Numbered from the stretch's first letter, positions 7,831-17,107 are shown. The stretch is DNA of 64,000 nucleotides from Cyanobacteriota bacterium (GCA_019752015.1 JAIEMQ010000028.1:1-64000), one strand, 5' to 3'. The notes: generated by a model not told the origin, from the letters alone. A program made the numbers and translations.

Positions 7831-8154
7831 CGTGAGAGCCAACACCCAACCCTCGTGGTGAATGACGCGAAAACCGTCAGGGTCACGAAGCGAGAATCAC
7901 GACGAGTGACCGGTCTCGTGTTAACCAATGACCGGAAGGTGTCTCTGGGTCGTGACACGAAACGAAAGATCAGAGCATGGATGCACCACTTCGTCACTGG
8001 GCGACTCGATGCAACAGAGATATCGAGGCTTCGCGGAATGCTCGCGTATGTCAACTCCGTCGAGGCGAGCTTCCTGCGACGTCTTCGAAAGAAATACGGT
8101 GACGAGGCTGTAGCGCGCTGCCTCTCATGGACCGGTGGCGATTCGGAGAGATGA
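7831..8154 (+). pseudogene. 3' remnant of a retron-type reverse transcriptase
   Basis: The last about 100 residues of a retron/group-II-like reverse transcriptase. The line is NDAKT, then RRVTGLVLTND and KVSLGRDTKRKIRAWMHHF, then GRLDATEISRLRGMLAYVNSVE and FLRRLRKKYG, the thumb signature that closes these enzymes. A TAA at 7828 blocks the frame upstream, and no YxDD palm motif is visible in any frame between 7605 and 7830, so fingers and palm are gone. A GTG at 7855 could start a short peptide but nothing functional is expected. Codon use fits the island. This is a dead reverse transcriptase, probably a former defence retron. Confidence 0.72.
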
Positions 8155-8237
8155 AGGCACGCCTTCCGCGAATGACGCTTGGCCGGGGGCACACGACGGT
8201 GATGAAGTCGGGCGACGTCGGACCAGTTCCCGGTCGC

Positions 8238-8499
8238 CTACTGGAACAGTTCGTCGATGCGTTCGGGCCCCAGCCGGAATCGTTCCAGTTCTGTCCGTTG
8301 AAAACAGCCCTTGGTAACCTCGTCTCGCCGCAGCAGGTAGACGTCCGATTCGTCGAGATCGAGACGTCTGTCTTCGCCCGAAAGCCTAACGAGAACCAAG
8401 ACGTGAAACTTCTTCGCCATGAGTTGGCGATACTTGAACGTGATCTGCCGCCCCCTAGAGGCGCCGGAGGTCCGATGCAATCTCTGGAATGTTGAGCAT
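8238..8499 (-). pseudogene. Small hypothetical protein interrupted by one frameshift
   Basis: ATG at 8499, with GGAG five bases upstream, reads MLNIPEIASDLRRL and meets a TAG. Skipping one T at about 8457 restores an 86-residue frame that continues GRQITFKYRQL, KKFHVLVLVRL and ends RLGPERIDELFQ. The restored protein is compositionally normal, the supposed start for the second half lacks a ribosome site, and the shift lies beside a run of five G, so a single-base error or mutation is likely. No family recognised. It follows the PIN gene in the same direction. Confidence 0.45.
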
Positions 8500-8510
8500 C
8501 GTGGCTCCGG

Positions 8511-8942
8511 CTACGGGAGGAGTTCGAGAGGTTGCGAAAATCGCGGGCCGACGCGGATGGCGCTGAAGTCCCTGCGGTCTGTCGTTAATACCCGATACAG
8601 CTTCCGACGCTCCGCCACGGCGGCTACGGTTCCGTCGACCAGACCCAACTCAAGGTCTTTGAATTTGGCGTCGATCTCAAGAGCGCGAACAACGTCGGCC
8701 GGTAGAGCGAACTCGTATTCGTATGTAGTGCGTGGATCGAACAGCTCGGCGATCAGCTTGCGCATCGCCGAGCGTTCGTTACGAAGGAAGTAGTCGACCT
8801 CCGCGAGGACCAACGCCGGCACGATCACGAGATCGGCCGACGTCAGCGCCGATTCGTACTCAGGAAAGCTCGGCTTCCCGTTCGACTTGCGGGCGAGCGC
8901 GCGAAGAAGTCCGCCGGTATCAGCAATGAGCGGTTGGCTCAA
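8511..8942 (-). CDS. PIN-domain toxin (VapC-type)
   Basis: A 143-residue PIN protein. LIADTGGLLRAL holds the first acidic residue, VLAEVDYFL the second, LGLVDGTVAAVAE the third and VLTTDRRDF the last, the standard VapC layout for an RNA-cleaving toxin. The gene overlaps its RHH-type antitoxin by four bases (8939-8942). It is the second PIN toxin in the island, and the two are not close copies of each other. Confidence 0.82.
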   Translation of the reverse strand: MSQPLIADTGGLLRALARKSNGKPSFPEYESALTSADLVIVPALVLAEVDYFLRNERSAMRKLIAELFDPRTTYEYEFALPADVVRALEIDAKFKDLELGLVDGTVAAVAERRKLYRVLTTDRRDFSAIRVGPRFSQPLELLP

Positions 8943-9166
8943 TCCTCAAGATTCCGGAACAGCTCGGACTCGTCGCCGAGCTTAGTGTCGGTCGATTCGA
9001 AGAGCCCGGTGGTTGGTGGACGGCGACCCTTGTAGTATCGGGAGGCGACCACGCGCAAGCCTTTCCGAACGAGGTCAGAGGTTGAGAGTCCGGCAGCGCG
9101 CGCTCGTTTGAGGGCACGGACATCCTCTTCATCCAGGCGAACGGTTGTCGAAATCAGACGTGCCAT
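8939..9166 (-). CDS. Ribbon-helix-helix antitoxin (CopG/VapB-type)
   Basis: A 75-residue protein starting ARLISTTVRLDEEDVRAL, the beta strand and first helix of an RHH domain, then AAGLSTSDLVRKGLRVVA, the second helix. The tail (GLFESTDTKLGDESELFRNLED) is acidic and would wrap the toxin. ATG at 9166 is chosen because the RHH strand begins at once; frame upstream is not RHH-like. A tandem TGTATGGTGAG/TGTATGG lies over the start and may be part of the operator for autoregulation. Confidence 0.8.
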   Translation of the reverse strand: MARLISTTVRLDEEDVRALKRARAAGLSTSDLVRKGLRVVASRYYKGRRPPTTGLFESTDTKLGDESELFRNLED

Positions 9167-9209
9167 ACACTCACCATACACCGGACTGACGACTTTTGCA
9201 ATTCGGTCT

Positions 9210-10229
9210 ATGAGCAGCCTAGGCGGTGTCGCTGGCAGCACAGCTCGGCCGGCAAGTTATTACGGCCTCGGCTTGACCCTCGGCAATGCGGAAGTCAGGC
9301 TCGACGAGCTGGTCGGCGCCTACGCCGCGTTCGCGCGTGGCGGGGATTGGATCCGTCCCACGTTTCTGCATGGCAGCAGTGAAACGAGACGGCTGGTATC
9401 GACACGCTCCGCGTTCTGGATCACCGACATCCTGTCGGATGCGGAGGCGCGCGAGTACGCGTTCGGCCGTGGCGGCAGCCTCGAATTGCCGTTCCCGGTC
9501 GCCGTGAAGACCGGCACGTCGCAGGCATATCACGACAACTGGACGGTTGGATATTCGCGCAACGTCACCGTCGGCGTGTGGGTGGGCAACTTCGATCGCA
9601 CGCCGCTGCGCAACTCGAGCGGTGTCACCGGCGCCGCGCCGATCTTTCACGCGGTGATGCTGGCAGCGGAGCGGCGCGCGACCGGAACGCACGTGTTCAG
9701 CGATGCGACCATTGCCGGGGCCTCGACTGATTCGTCGCGCCGGGAGATCTGCGTGCTGTCCGGTCTGGCGGCGAACAAATGGTGTCCAACACGCCGGCTG
9801 GAGTGGACCGCGACCGAACGCGCACCGTTGCCGTGCAGCTGGCACCAGCTCACCGACGAGGGCCTGATCACGATCTGGCCGCCGGAGTATCGCGCCTGGG
9901 CGGCAGAGCACGTGCCGGCGAAGCCGATGACGATCAACCGGCCGCACGTGCGTGCGTCCGCGCGAACGGCCAAGACCTTGCAGATTGTCAGTCCCGCCGA
10001 CGGGTCGACGTATCTGATCGATCCGACGTTGCGGAGGGAATTTCAATCGTTGTCGCTGCGGGCGGTGACCGGGAGCCGCGGCCGCATCGAGTGGAGCGTC
10101 AACGGCGAGCCGATCGGCGCTGCCGATGCGGACGCAAAGGTCGACTGGCCGCTCACACCCGGCAAACACCGGATTCTTGCGCGCGATGGCGACGGCCGCA
10201 CCGCTGAATCGCATGTCGTGGTTCGCTGA
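9210..10229 (+). pseudogene. pbpC: 3' part of penicillin-binding protein 1C (truncated)
   Basis: From about 9243 the translation matches the C-terminal half of PBP1C: SYYGLGLTLGNAEV, LVGAYAAFARGG, the transpeptidase KTGTS box (codons at about 9507), DNWTVGYSRNVTVGVWVGN, then CPTR and CSWH of the biPBP C-terminal domain, and a beta-rich end. The glycosyltransferase domain, the SxxK and SxN boxes and the signal anchor are missing, about half of the protein. Upstream sequence belongs to the toxin-antitoxin region, so the break marks an island junction or deletion. The remaining part cannot be catalytically active. Confidence 0.85.
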
Positions 10230-10234
10230 AGCAC

Positions 10235-10240
10235 TACAAT
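10235..10240 (+). promoter_or_regulatory. TACAAT -10 element for the MFS gene
   Basis: TACAAT lies ten bases before the ATG at 10251, with no Shine-Dalgarno between, predicting a very short or absent leader. No good -35 is seen. Confidence 0.5.
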
Positions 10241-10250
10241 CTCTGACTGG

Positions 10251-11888
10251 ATGAGTGTTGAGGGCGCGCAGCCGAAGTATGTGACGTCGGGCATACTGCG
10301 CCTGACCAGGCCGCAGTTGATCGGCACCATGCTAGGCATGCTGTTGACGGCCCTGCTCGCCGCCATCGATCAGACCATTGTCGGCACCGCGGAGCCCCGG
10401 ATCATCGCATCGCTCTCGGGATTCGATCGCTATCCCTGGGTCGCGACGCTCTATCTGCTCACGTCAACGGTCGCTGTTCCCATCTTCGCGAGCCTGTCCG
10501 ATCGATTCGGACGAAAACCGTTGTTCATGGGCGGCGTGATGCTGTTCGTGCTGGCGTCGGCGTTGTGCGGCGCATCAGGCAATCTGACGTTTCTGCCGTT
10601 CGACGGCATGGGCCAGCTGATCGCGTTCCGCGGCCTGCAGGGCATCGGCGCCGGCATGATCACCGGCGTGCTGTTCGCCATCGTCGGCGACATCTTCTCG
10701 CCGCAGGAGCGCGGCAAGTATCAGGGCATCTTCGCCGCGGTGTGGGGCCTGTCGGCGATCTTCGGGCCGACGCTCGGCGGCTGGCTGACGGATCACTGGT
10801 CGTGGCGCGCCTGCTTCTACGTGAACCTGCCGGTCGGCGTCATTGCCATCACCGCGCTTTACTTCGAATTTCCCAACATGAAGCCGCGGCGATCGGGCAC
10901 GCAGATCGACTGGAACGGCTTTGCACTGCTGATCGCGACCGTCGTGCCGCTGTTGCTTGCGCTGACGTGGGTGCCGCAATACGGGTGGTCGGCGCTGCGC
11001 GTGTGGCCGCTGCTGGTGCTGTCCGCCGTGATGCTGATCGGGTTCCTGGCGAATGAAGCGCGCGCGCCGGAGCCGATCATTCCGCTCACGCTATTCAGCC
11101 ATCCGGTCATTGCCGTCTGCTCGCTCTGTTCGTTCGTGCTCGGCGTCGGCATGTTCGGCGCGATCATCTATTTGCCGCTGTTCATGCAGGGCGTGCTCGG
11201 TACATCGGCCACGCAGTCGGGCAATCTGCTCACGCCGTTGCTGATGGGCGCGGTCGCCGGCGCGATCGTCGGCGGGCAAACGGTGTCGCGGACCGGCGAG
11301 TACAAGCTGCTTGGCATTATCGGATCGCTGTTCCTCGCGGCCGGGATGATGCTCTTCTCGCGGATGACGGGCGACACGACCACTGGTTACGTCGCAATGG
11401 CGATGGTCGTTGCCGGTCTCGGTATGGGTTTGTTGCAGCCGGTTTATACGATCGCCGTGCAGAACGTGGCGCCGCGCGAGCGCATGGGCGCCGCCACGTC
11501 TTCGACGATCTTCTTTCGCTCGATTGGCAGCACCGTCGGCGTAGCGGCGTTTGGATCGGTGATGCTGACGCGCTATCACGATGAGTTCCTGCGGCTCGCG
11601 CCGGCAGGTGTGCCGGCGGAGGCGATGACCTACCTGACGAATCCGATCCTGCTGGTGCAGTCGCGCCCTCAACTCGCAGCGATCTTCATGAAGACGCCTG
11701 GCGGTCTGGCAATGGTGCAGCCGGTGATTGCGTCGGTGAAGACCGCCTTGCTGCACGGGCTTCAAGAAGTGTTCTTCGTCGGTGCGGTCGTGATGGTGTT
11801 CGCGGTCGTGCCGCACGTGTTCCTGAAACGCGAGCCGCTGCGAACGCGAGAGGTGACTCCCGAGTCCGCAGCGGCGCCGTCTCACTAA
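10251..11888 (+). CDS. MFS drug-efflux transporter, DHA2 (EmrB/QacA) family
   Basis: A 545-residue membrane protein with about 14 hydrophobic segments. LLAAIDQTIVGTAEP is the DHA2 motif D region in helix 1, SDRFGRKPLFM the MFS loop 2-3 motif A, and GAGMITGVLFAIVGD the antiporter-type segment. GMGLLQPVYTIAVQN and a large loop before the last helix complete the 14-TM pattern. It would export lipophilic compounds in exchange for protons at the inner membrane. No regulator or periplasmic adaptor is adjacent, so substrate is unknown. GC content and codon use are those of the core genome. Confidence 0.9.
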   Translation: MSVEGAQPKYVTSGILRLTRPQLIGTMLGMLLTALLAAIDQTIVGTAEPRIIASLSGFDRYPWVATLYLLTSTVAVPIFASLSDRFGRKPLFMGGVMLFVLASALCGASGNLTFLPFDGMGQLIAFRGLQGIGAGMITGVLFAIVGDIFSPQERGKYQGIFAAVWGLSAIFGPTLGGWLTDHWSWRACFYVNLPVGVIAITALYFEFPNMKPRRSGTQIDWNGFALLIATVVPLLLALTWVPQYGWSALRVWPLLVLSAVMLIGFLANEARAPEPIIPLTLFSHPVIAVCSLCSFVLGVGMFGAIIYLPLFMQGVLGTSATQSGNLLTPLLMGAVAGAIVGGQTVSRTGEYKLLGIIGSLFLAAGMMLFSRMTGDTTTGYVAMAMVVAGLGMGLLQPVYTIAVQNVAPRERMGAATSSTIFFRSIGSTVGVAAFGSVMLTRYHDEFLRLAPAGVPAEAMTYLTNPILLVQSRPQLAAIFMKTPGGLAMVQPVIASVKTALLHGLQEVFFVGAVVMVFAVVPHVFLKREPLRTREVTPESAAAPSH

Positions 11889-11894
11889 CGCGTC

Positions 11895-12026
11895 TCAGCG
11901 CATGACCACGCCGTCTCCCGGCAAGCCGGTGGAGACGTTGCGGGGCAGCAGACCAAGCCACGTATCCTCCCGCGGTGTTCGAAATACCTCCGCATAGATC
12001 CACGCGTTCAGCGTTGAAAATCCGCG
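11895..12026 (-). pseudogene. C-terminal fragment of an unrecognised protein
   Basis: The only sensible stretch in the gene-poor interval 11889-12300. The minus strand reads TLNAWIYAEVFRTP, DTWLGLLPRNV, TGLPGDGVV and stops, a low-arginine, conserved-looking tail unlike the random frames around it. Upstream in the same frame the translation becomes basic and repetitive, so the gene looks decayed. No family is assigned. The rest of the interval holds nothing I can support except the start region of the next gene. Confidence 0.3.
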
Positions 12027-12300
12027 CGGCCGCGCGCCCGGACGATCTGCTTCGCGATTTGCGGACGCAGACGAAGCTGGCTGAGCGCGCTGTCGGCGAG
12101 GATCGTCTGCTCGCCCCTGGATCATGGTCTCGCGCTGCCGGTTGGTGGCGCGCAACTCGGCGGCACGGCATCGTACAGGCCGACAATCAGCTCTATGGAG
12201 ACTTAGATTGCGGACGGGCGGCGGCTCCACATTTATTCTTCGCCTTCCGCCGGCGTGACGCAGGAACTTTGCTTTGTAAAGCATCGTATCTGCCTTCGAT

Positions 12301-14642
12301 ATGCCCGATTTCCTGAATTCCATCAAGCGAGACTTCATTCACGCGGCCCGATCGTTGTCCAAGGACCGGGTGTTCACCCTCGTTTGCGTCCTCTCGCTTG
12401 GCATTGGCATGGGCGCGCTCGTTGCGCTCGCGATCTTCGGCCGCGTCATGATCGCGCCCGGCGCCGGCATCAATACCGATGGACTGGTTGAAGTCCTCGT
12501 CCTGCCGGAAGGCCCGCTTCGCGCCAAGGCCGGGGGATGGGCCCTCGAGCAGTGGTCGTACCCGGATTACCGTGCCCTGCGCGAAGCCGACACCGGCATG
12601 GCCGTCAGCGGATGGGTGAGGGAGTCCGCCGAATTCGGCAGCAGGGTTGCGGGCGAGACGGAGATGCGGCGAGTCGACACGCTTTACGTCTCGGCGAATT
12701 ACTTCAGCACCTTCGGCGTAACGCTGGCCAAGGGTCCCGGATTCGATCCGGCGATCGACGATGCGCCGACAGGTGAGCCGCGGGTCGTGCTCGGCGAGGC
12801 GTTCTGGCGCCTGCAGATGAACTCCGATTCCGACGTGGTGGGCAAGTCGATCATGCTCGACGGCGTGCTGCACACCGTGGTCGGTGTTGCGCCAGAGGGC
12901 TTCCGCGGTCACTTCCACCGTTTTACGGCGCCCGGCTCGGTGGTCTTCGTACCCCTCGAGCGCCACTCGCGCCTCAAGCCTTCGTCCAACGTTCGCGACG
13001 ATCGTTCGATGGACTGGATCCATATTCACGCGCGGTTGAATCCGGGTGTCGACATCAAGCGCGCGGATGCGCTCGTCGCGACGATCGTCTCCGGCCTCTC
13101 GAAGCAATACCCGTCGACCAATGAATTCAAGGCGGCGGCCGTCCAGCCCTACGCGTCGCTTGGCGCAGCCCAGCAGCGTTTGATCCAGCATCTGTTCTTC
13201 GAGGCGTTGTTGCTCGCGATCGTGGCGGCAGCGATCAGCGGGTTCGTGTTGTTCGGCATTCCCGCGCCATTGCGGGCTGGTATTACGGCGCGCCGATGCC
13301 CGATGAGTTCGACCTCGATGCGATGAACGTGTTGATCGCATCCGGATTGTGTTTGGTAGTCAGCGTGATGTTCGGACTGCTGCCGGCGGTCCGTTTCAGC
13401 AACCCGAATTTGATCACGGCCATGAAGGACGATGCCGGCGGCGGTGGGACCAACACCATCCGCGTGCATCGCCTCGCGGCGATGGTGCAGATTGGCATCG
13501 CCGTGCCGTTCCTTGTCATCAGCGGCGTGATGCTCGATCGCGTGCGCACCGCCGATTTCGGATTTCCGCTCGAGGGCATTGCCGGTGCGCGCGTTCCCGC
13601 CACCGAGGCCGGCAAACCTCGCGACGCCGGCGCCATTCGCGCGGTGCGTGACAATCTCAAGCAAGCGATCGGCGTGCAGTCCGTTGCGGTCGCCGAGGGC
13701 ATGCCGATCGACTTCGACTATCGCGAGTTCCGCGTCGGCAGCGCGGACCAGACGCAGTTTGCGACCGCGCACGTCGCTCGCGTGGCTGAGCACTTCGTGG
13801 AGACCGCTGGCGCGAAGCTGCTGCGCGGCCGCACCATCGATGCCGAGGACGGCCTGATGTCCGCGCCGGTGGTGGTCGTCTCCAACGCGCTCGCCACCCA
13901 GCTGTTTCCCGGCGCGGAAGCACTGGGCCGGAAGGTCAAGTTCACGCTCGACGACAGCCGCGAGCAGGAAGCCGAGATTGTCGGCGTGACCAACGATTTC
14001 GCCACCTCGCAGTTGACGACGACACGCCTGCAGATGCTGCTGCCTCTGCCGGAGACTCTCACGCCGACGGCGTACCTCATCGTGCGGAGCGCCCCGGGCG
14101 GCGAGCCGCAGTTGAAGTCCGCGCTCGAGAGCGCGCTGCGCGAGCTGGGCGTTGAAGCGCTGCCAGGGGTCGCATTCCCCGGCATCGTCACCGGTCAGGA
14201 GATGACCGAGAAGAGCATCGGCGATTTGATCGCGGAGTCGGTGGCCGTTGGCGTCGTCGGTGGGCTGGTGCTCGTGCTCGCGACCCTCGGCGTTGTCGGT
14301 GTCATCGGTTTCATGGTGGCGACGCGCACGAAGGAATTCGCCATTCGAATGGCGCTGGGCTCCTCGCGCCTGGCCGTGTTCCGCATGACGCTGTTCGGCA
14401 TCATCAAGCTGGTTGTGCCCGGCGTGTTCGGTGGCCTCACGCTCGCCGCCGTCCTGATTCGGACGATGAAAGATGTCCTCGGAACGCCGCTGACGCTGGG
14501 ACCGGATCCGCTCGGCGTCAGGGAGCCATTGATCTACGCCGGGGCGTCGGCAATCGCGATTGTCGCTTCGATGCTGGCCGGTATTCCCGCTGCCCGGCGC
14601 GCGACCCGGGTCGCGCCAATGGTGGCCATCAAAGCCGAGTAG
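12301..14642 (+). pseudogene. ADOP-family permease broken by a frameshift and an internal deletion
   Basis: Two overlapping frames make one permease. The first (from ATG 12301) has TM1 with LSLGIGMG, a MacB periplasmic domain (SANYFSTFGVTLAKG, VVLGEAFWRLQM), then runs out of frame at about 13264-13266, where loss of one base separates FGIP from AIAGWYYGAP. The second continues with MFGLLPAVRFSNP, the second periplasmic domain and the final FtsX helices (EFAIRMALGSSRLAVFRM, PAARRATRVAPM). The segment that normally holds TM2 and the REIAVRLALGAS loop is also missing: YASLGA runs directly into QQRLIQHLFFEALLLA. Restored length is about 780 residues, short for the family. Confidence 0.8.
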
Positions 14643-14648
14643 CGCGCG

Positions 14649-14984
14649 TCATAACGGCGGGACGATCGGCTTGCCGCTCGCGTCGAGCGGCATCGGCTTC
14701 TCCCAGACCGCGAGATTCACCGGCAACGATTCATAGAGATGTGGGAACAATGCGCCGCCGCGCGACCGCTCCCACTTCAGCGCATCGCCGAACGCGGACG
14801 CGGGGAACGCAACGAGGAGAAGATCGGCGATCCCGGTGAAATGCCTCGCCGCCGTCTCGTGGATCTGAGCCGCTGTCGAAAAGTGGATGAATCCGTCAGC
14901 GACGTCGACGGGTGAGCCCCTGAACGAGCCGCTCTTCGTCGCATCCGCCCAGAGCGGCGCCGGCACGATCTTGTAGATGTTCAT
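14649..14984 (-). CDS. DUF952 family protein
   Basis: A 111-residue soluble protein of the DUF952 family: MNIYKIVPAPLWADA at the start, ADGFIHFSTAAQIHETAARHF, then LLLVAFPASAFGDALKWE and FPHLYESLPVNLAVWEKPM. Full family length. The family's biochemical role is not established. Its start codon lies only 17 bases from the start of the divergent gene at 15002, so both promoters must overlap. Confidence 0.85.
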   Translation of the reverse strand: MNIYKIVPAPLWADATKSGSFRGSPVDVADGFIHFSTAAQIHETAARHFTGIADLLLVAFPASAFGDALKWERSRGGALFPHLYESLPVNLAVWEKPMPLDASGKPIVPPL

Positions 14985-14989
14985 GCGTC

Positions 14990-14995
14990 TAAAAT
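14990..14995 (+). promoter_or_regulatory. TAAAAT -10-like element in a 17-base divergent intergenic gap
   Basis: TAAAAT ends six bases before the GTG at 15002. The complementary ATTTTAG is similarly close to the DUF952 ATG. Both transcripts would be essentially leaderless. Confidence 0.4.
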
Positions 14996-15001
14996 GAGGA
15001 C

Positions 15002-15943
15002 GTGCGCATCTTACCGCTTCCGGCGGTTGCCGTCCTGGTCCTCACGCCGGCAGTGATCTCCGGCCAGGCGCCGCCGCGCCGTCCCAATTTCGAAGGCATC
15101 TGGAACTCCGCGACCACGACGCCGCTCGAGCGGCCGGCGAGCCTGAAAGACAAGCCGTTCTTCACGCCCGCGGAAGCCGCGGCGTGGGAGCGCGAATACA
15201 CGGAGCGCAACGCCGAGCCGACGCCGGAGCAGGTGGCGAAGAGCAACGGCACCGGCACTTACAACATGTTCTATCGCGAGTGGGGCACTCGCGTCGTCAA
15301 GACGCTCCGCACGTCGATCGTGATCGATCCGCCCGATGGCCGCATCCCGCCGTTGACGCCGGCCGCCGAGGAATTCAGGAAGCGCCGGCTTCAAGGCATT
15401 CAAAAAGGTGAGAACCCCGAGGAGCTCGGGCTGCAGGATCAATGCGTCGCGTTTCTCACCGCCGGTCCGCCGATGCTGCCGTATTCCTACAACAGCAACT
15501 ACCAGATCGTGCAGACGCCGGGTGAGATCCTGATCCATGCCGAGATGATTCACGACGCGCGCATCATTCACATGGACGGCCGAGCGCATGCGCCGGCCAA
15601 CCTGCGCTCGGCGCTCGGCGATTCAATCGGCCGCTGGGAGGGCGATACGCTCGTCGTCGATACCACCAACTTCACCGACGCGCGCGGTTACTACGGCGAT
15701 GCCGGCGGCAATTTCGGCTGGGACCGGAACCTGCATTTGATCGAGCGCTTCCGGCTGCTCGACGCCGACACGCTGCTCTATCAGTTTGACATCGACAACC
15801 CGACAGCGTTCACGCGGCCGTGGAAAGGCGAGCTGACGATGACGCGTGCCACCGGCGGCATTTACGAGTTTGCGTGTCACGAAGGCAACTATTCGCTGAC
15901 CAACATGATGCGCGGCTATCGCGCATCCGAGCGGAAGCAGTAG
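15002..15943 (+). CDS. Exported protein of unknown function
   Basis: A 313-residue protein with a signal peptide (hydrophobic 5-19, likely cut near ISGQA). The mature part has FEGIWNSATTTPLERP near the front, LQDQCVAFLTAGPPMLPYSYN in the middle, then RIIHMDGRAHA, LGDSIGRWEGDTLVVDTTNFT and HLIERFRLLDADTLLYQF. This pattern defines a family abundant in acidobacterial and some proteobacterial genomes with no known activity. It starts with GTG and overlaps a shared promoter region with DUF952. Downstream is a carboxypeptidase-regulatory-like protein in the same direction. Confidence 0.75.
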   Translation: MRILPLPAVAVLVLTPAVISGQAPPRRPNFEGIWNSATTTPLERPASLKDKPFFTPAEAAAWEREYTERNAEPTPEQVAKSNGTGTYNMFYREWGTRVVKTLRTSIVIDPPDGRIPPLTPAAEEFRKRRLQGIQKGENPEELGLQDQCVAFLTAGPPMLPYSYNSNYQIVQTPGEILIHAEMIHDARIIHMDGRAHAPANLRSALGDSIGRWEGDTLVVDTTNFTDARGYYGDAGGNFGWDRNLHLIERFRLLDADTLLYQFDIDNPTAFTRPWKGELTMTRATGGIYEFACHEGNYSLTNMMRGYRASERKQ

Positions 15944-15998
15944 AGGGTGTAGAAGCGGCGGGGTCGTGCCGATATGTATAACGTCGGCTCTTAACCCC

Positions 15999-17093
15999 AT
16001 GACGCCCAAACGCTTTTCGCTGATTGCCGCCTGGTTCCTGATTCTTTTGGCGCCCATTGCGGCGCAAACCGACCAATCGCGCATGATGGGCGTGGTCACC
16101 GACGGCTCAGGTGGCGCACTCCCCGGCGTGACGGTAACGATCCAATCCGGCAGCCGCGCGCCGGCATCGGTGGTGACCGACGAAGTCGGGCGCTATCTCA
16201 CCCCGTGGCTCGCGCCCGGCACCTACACGATCACGTTCGCGCTCTCCGGTTTCGAAACGCGCACCGTCCGCAACGTGCAACTCGTCGCGGGACAGACGGT
16301 GGTCCTCGATCAGCAATTGCCGATCGCCGCGCTCAGCGAAACGGTTGAAGTGACCGCGCCGGCACCGGTGCCGCCGCCACCGCCGGCTCCGCCCGTGCGT
16401 CTCGCGCCTCAGCGTCCGCAAGCAAAGCCCGTGGACAAGGAGCTGCTCGCATCAGTCTGCGGCCCGCGGCAGGCGACGGATTTCAGCCAGGCGATCGGGA
16501 AGATCGTGTCGCATCGCGACGATCCGAACCGGCAGTTGATCGGACCCGGCGATCGGATCCGCGTCGATGTCGGTGAGACGAAGGGCGCGGAAAAGGGACA
16601 GAACCTCGTCGCCCGGCGACGCTTCCAGATCGGCGATCTGTTCGCGGACAAAAAATACGCAACCTTCGCCGAACAGAGCGTCGGACTCGTGCAGATCGTC
16701 GAGACGCATCCGGAATGGTCGGAGGCAATGGTCGTCTACATCTGCGGGGAGTTGCTGGCGGGCGACACCGTTGAGCCCTATATCGCGCAGCCCGCGTTCT
16801 TCACGGTCGTGGACGGACCGCCGCGATTCGATGAGCCGGCGAAGATCACGACCGGCGAGCACGGCCAGAACCTCGCGGCCCGCGGCATGTTGATGGTGAT
16901 CGATCACGGCATTATGCAGGGCGTGCAGCGCGGCCAGCGGCTGACGATCTTCCGGCGCCTGCAGGCCGACGGCGCGCCGATCACCGTCGGCGACGGCGTG
17001 ATCATCGCGGTGCGCGCCGATTCGGCGACACTGCGGATCGATTCGACGACGGATGCCGTGAAGGTGGGCGACCTGGTCGCCGTGCACCGCTAG
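15999..17093 (+). CDS. Exported protein with a carboxypeptidase-regulatory-like domain
   Basis: A 364-residue protein. After a signal peptide (ending PIAAQ), residues about 25-110 form a carboxypeptidase-regulatory (CNA-B-like) beta-sandwich: MMGVVTDGSGGALPGVTVTI, DEVGRYLTPWLAPGTYTITF and GFETRTV. A proline-rich linker (VPPPPPAPPVR) leads to a C-terminal region of about 220 residues with repeated glycine turns (LIGPGDRIRVDVGE, GEHGQNLAARGMLMVID, VQRGQRLTIFR) typical of LysM/SH3-like wall-associated modules, but no family is certain. The ATG at 15999 is chosen over one 33 bases upstream because it starts the signal peptide. Likely outer-envelope. Confidence 0.7.
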   Translation: MTPKRFSLIAAWFLILLAPIAAQTDQSRMMGVVTDGSGGALPGVTVTIQSGSRAPASVVTDEVGRYLTPWLAPGTYTITFALSGFETRTVRNVQLVAGQTVVLDQQLPIAALSETVEVTAPAPVPPPPPAPPVRLAPQRPQAKPVDKELLASVCGPRQATDFSQAIGKIVSHRDDPNRQLIGPGDRIRVDVGETKGAEKGQNLVARRRFQIGDLFADKKYATFAEQSVGLVQIVETHPEWSEAMVVYICGELLAGDTVEPYIAQPAFFTVVDGPPRFDEPAKITTGEHGQNLAARGMLMVIDHGIMQGVQRGQRLTIFRRLQADGAPITVGDGVIIAVRADSATLRIDSTTDAVKVGDLVAVHR

Positions 17094-17107
17094 ATTAGCC
17101 CCCGGTC

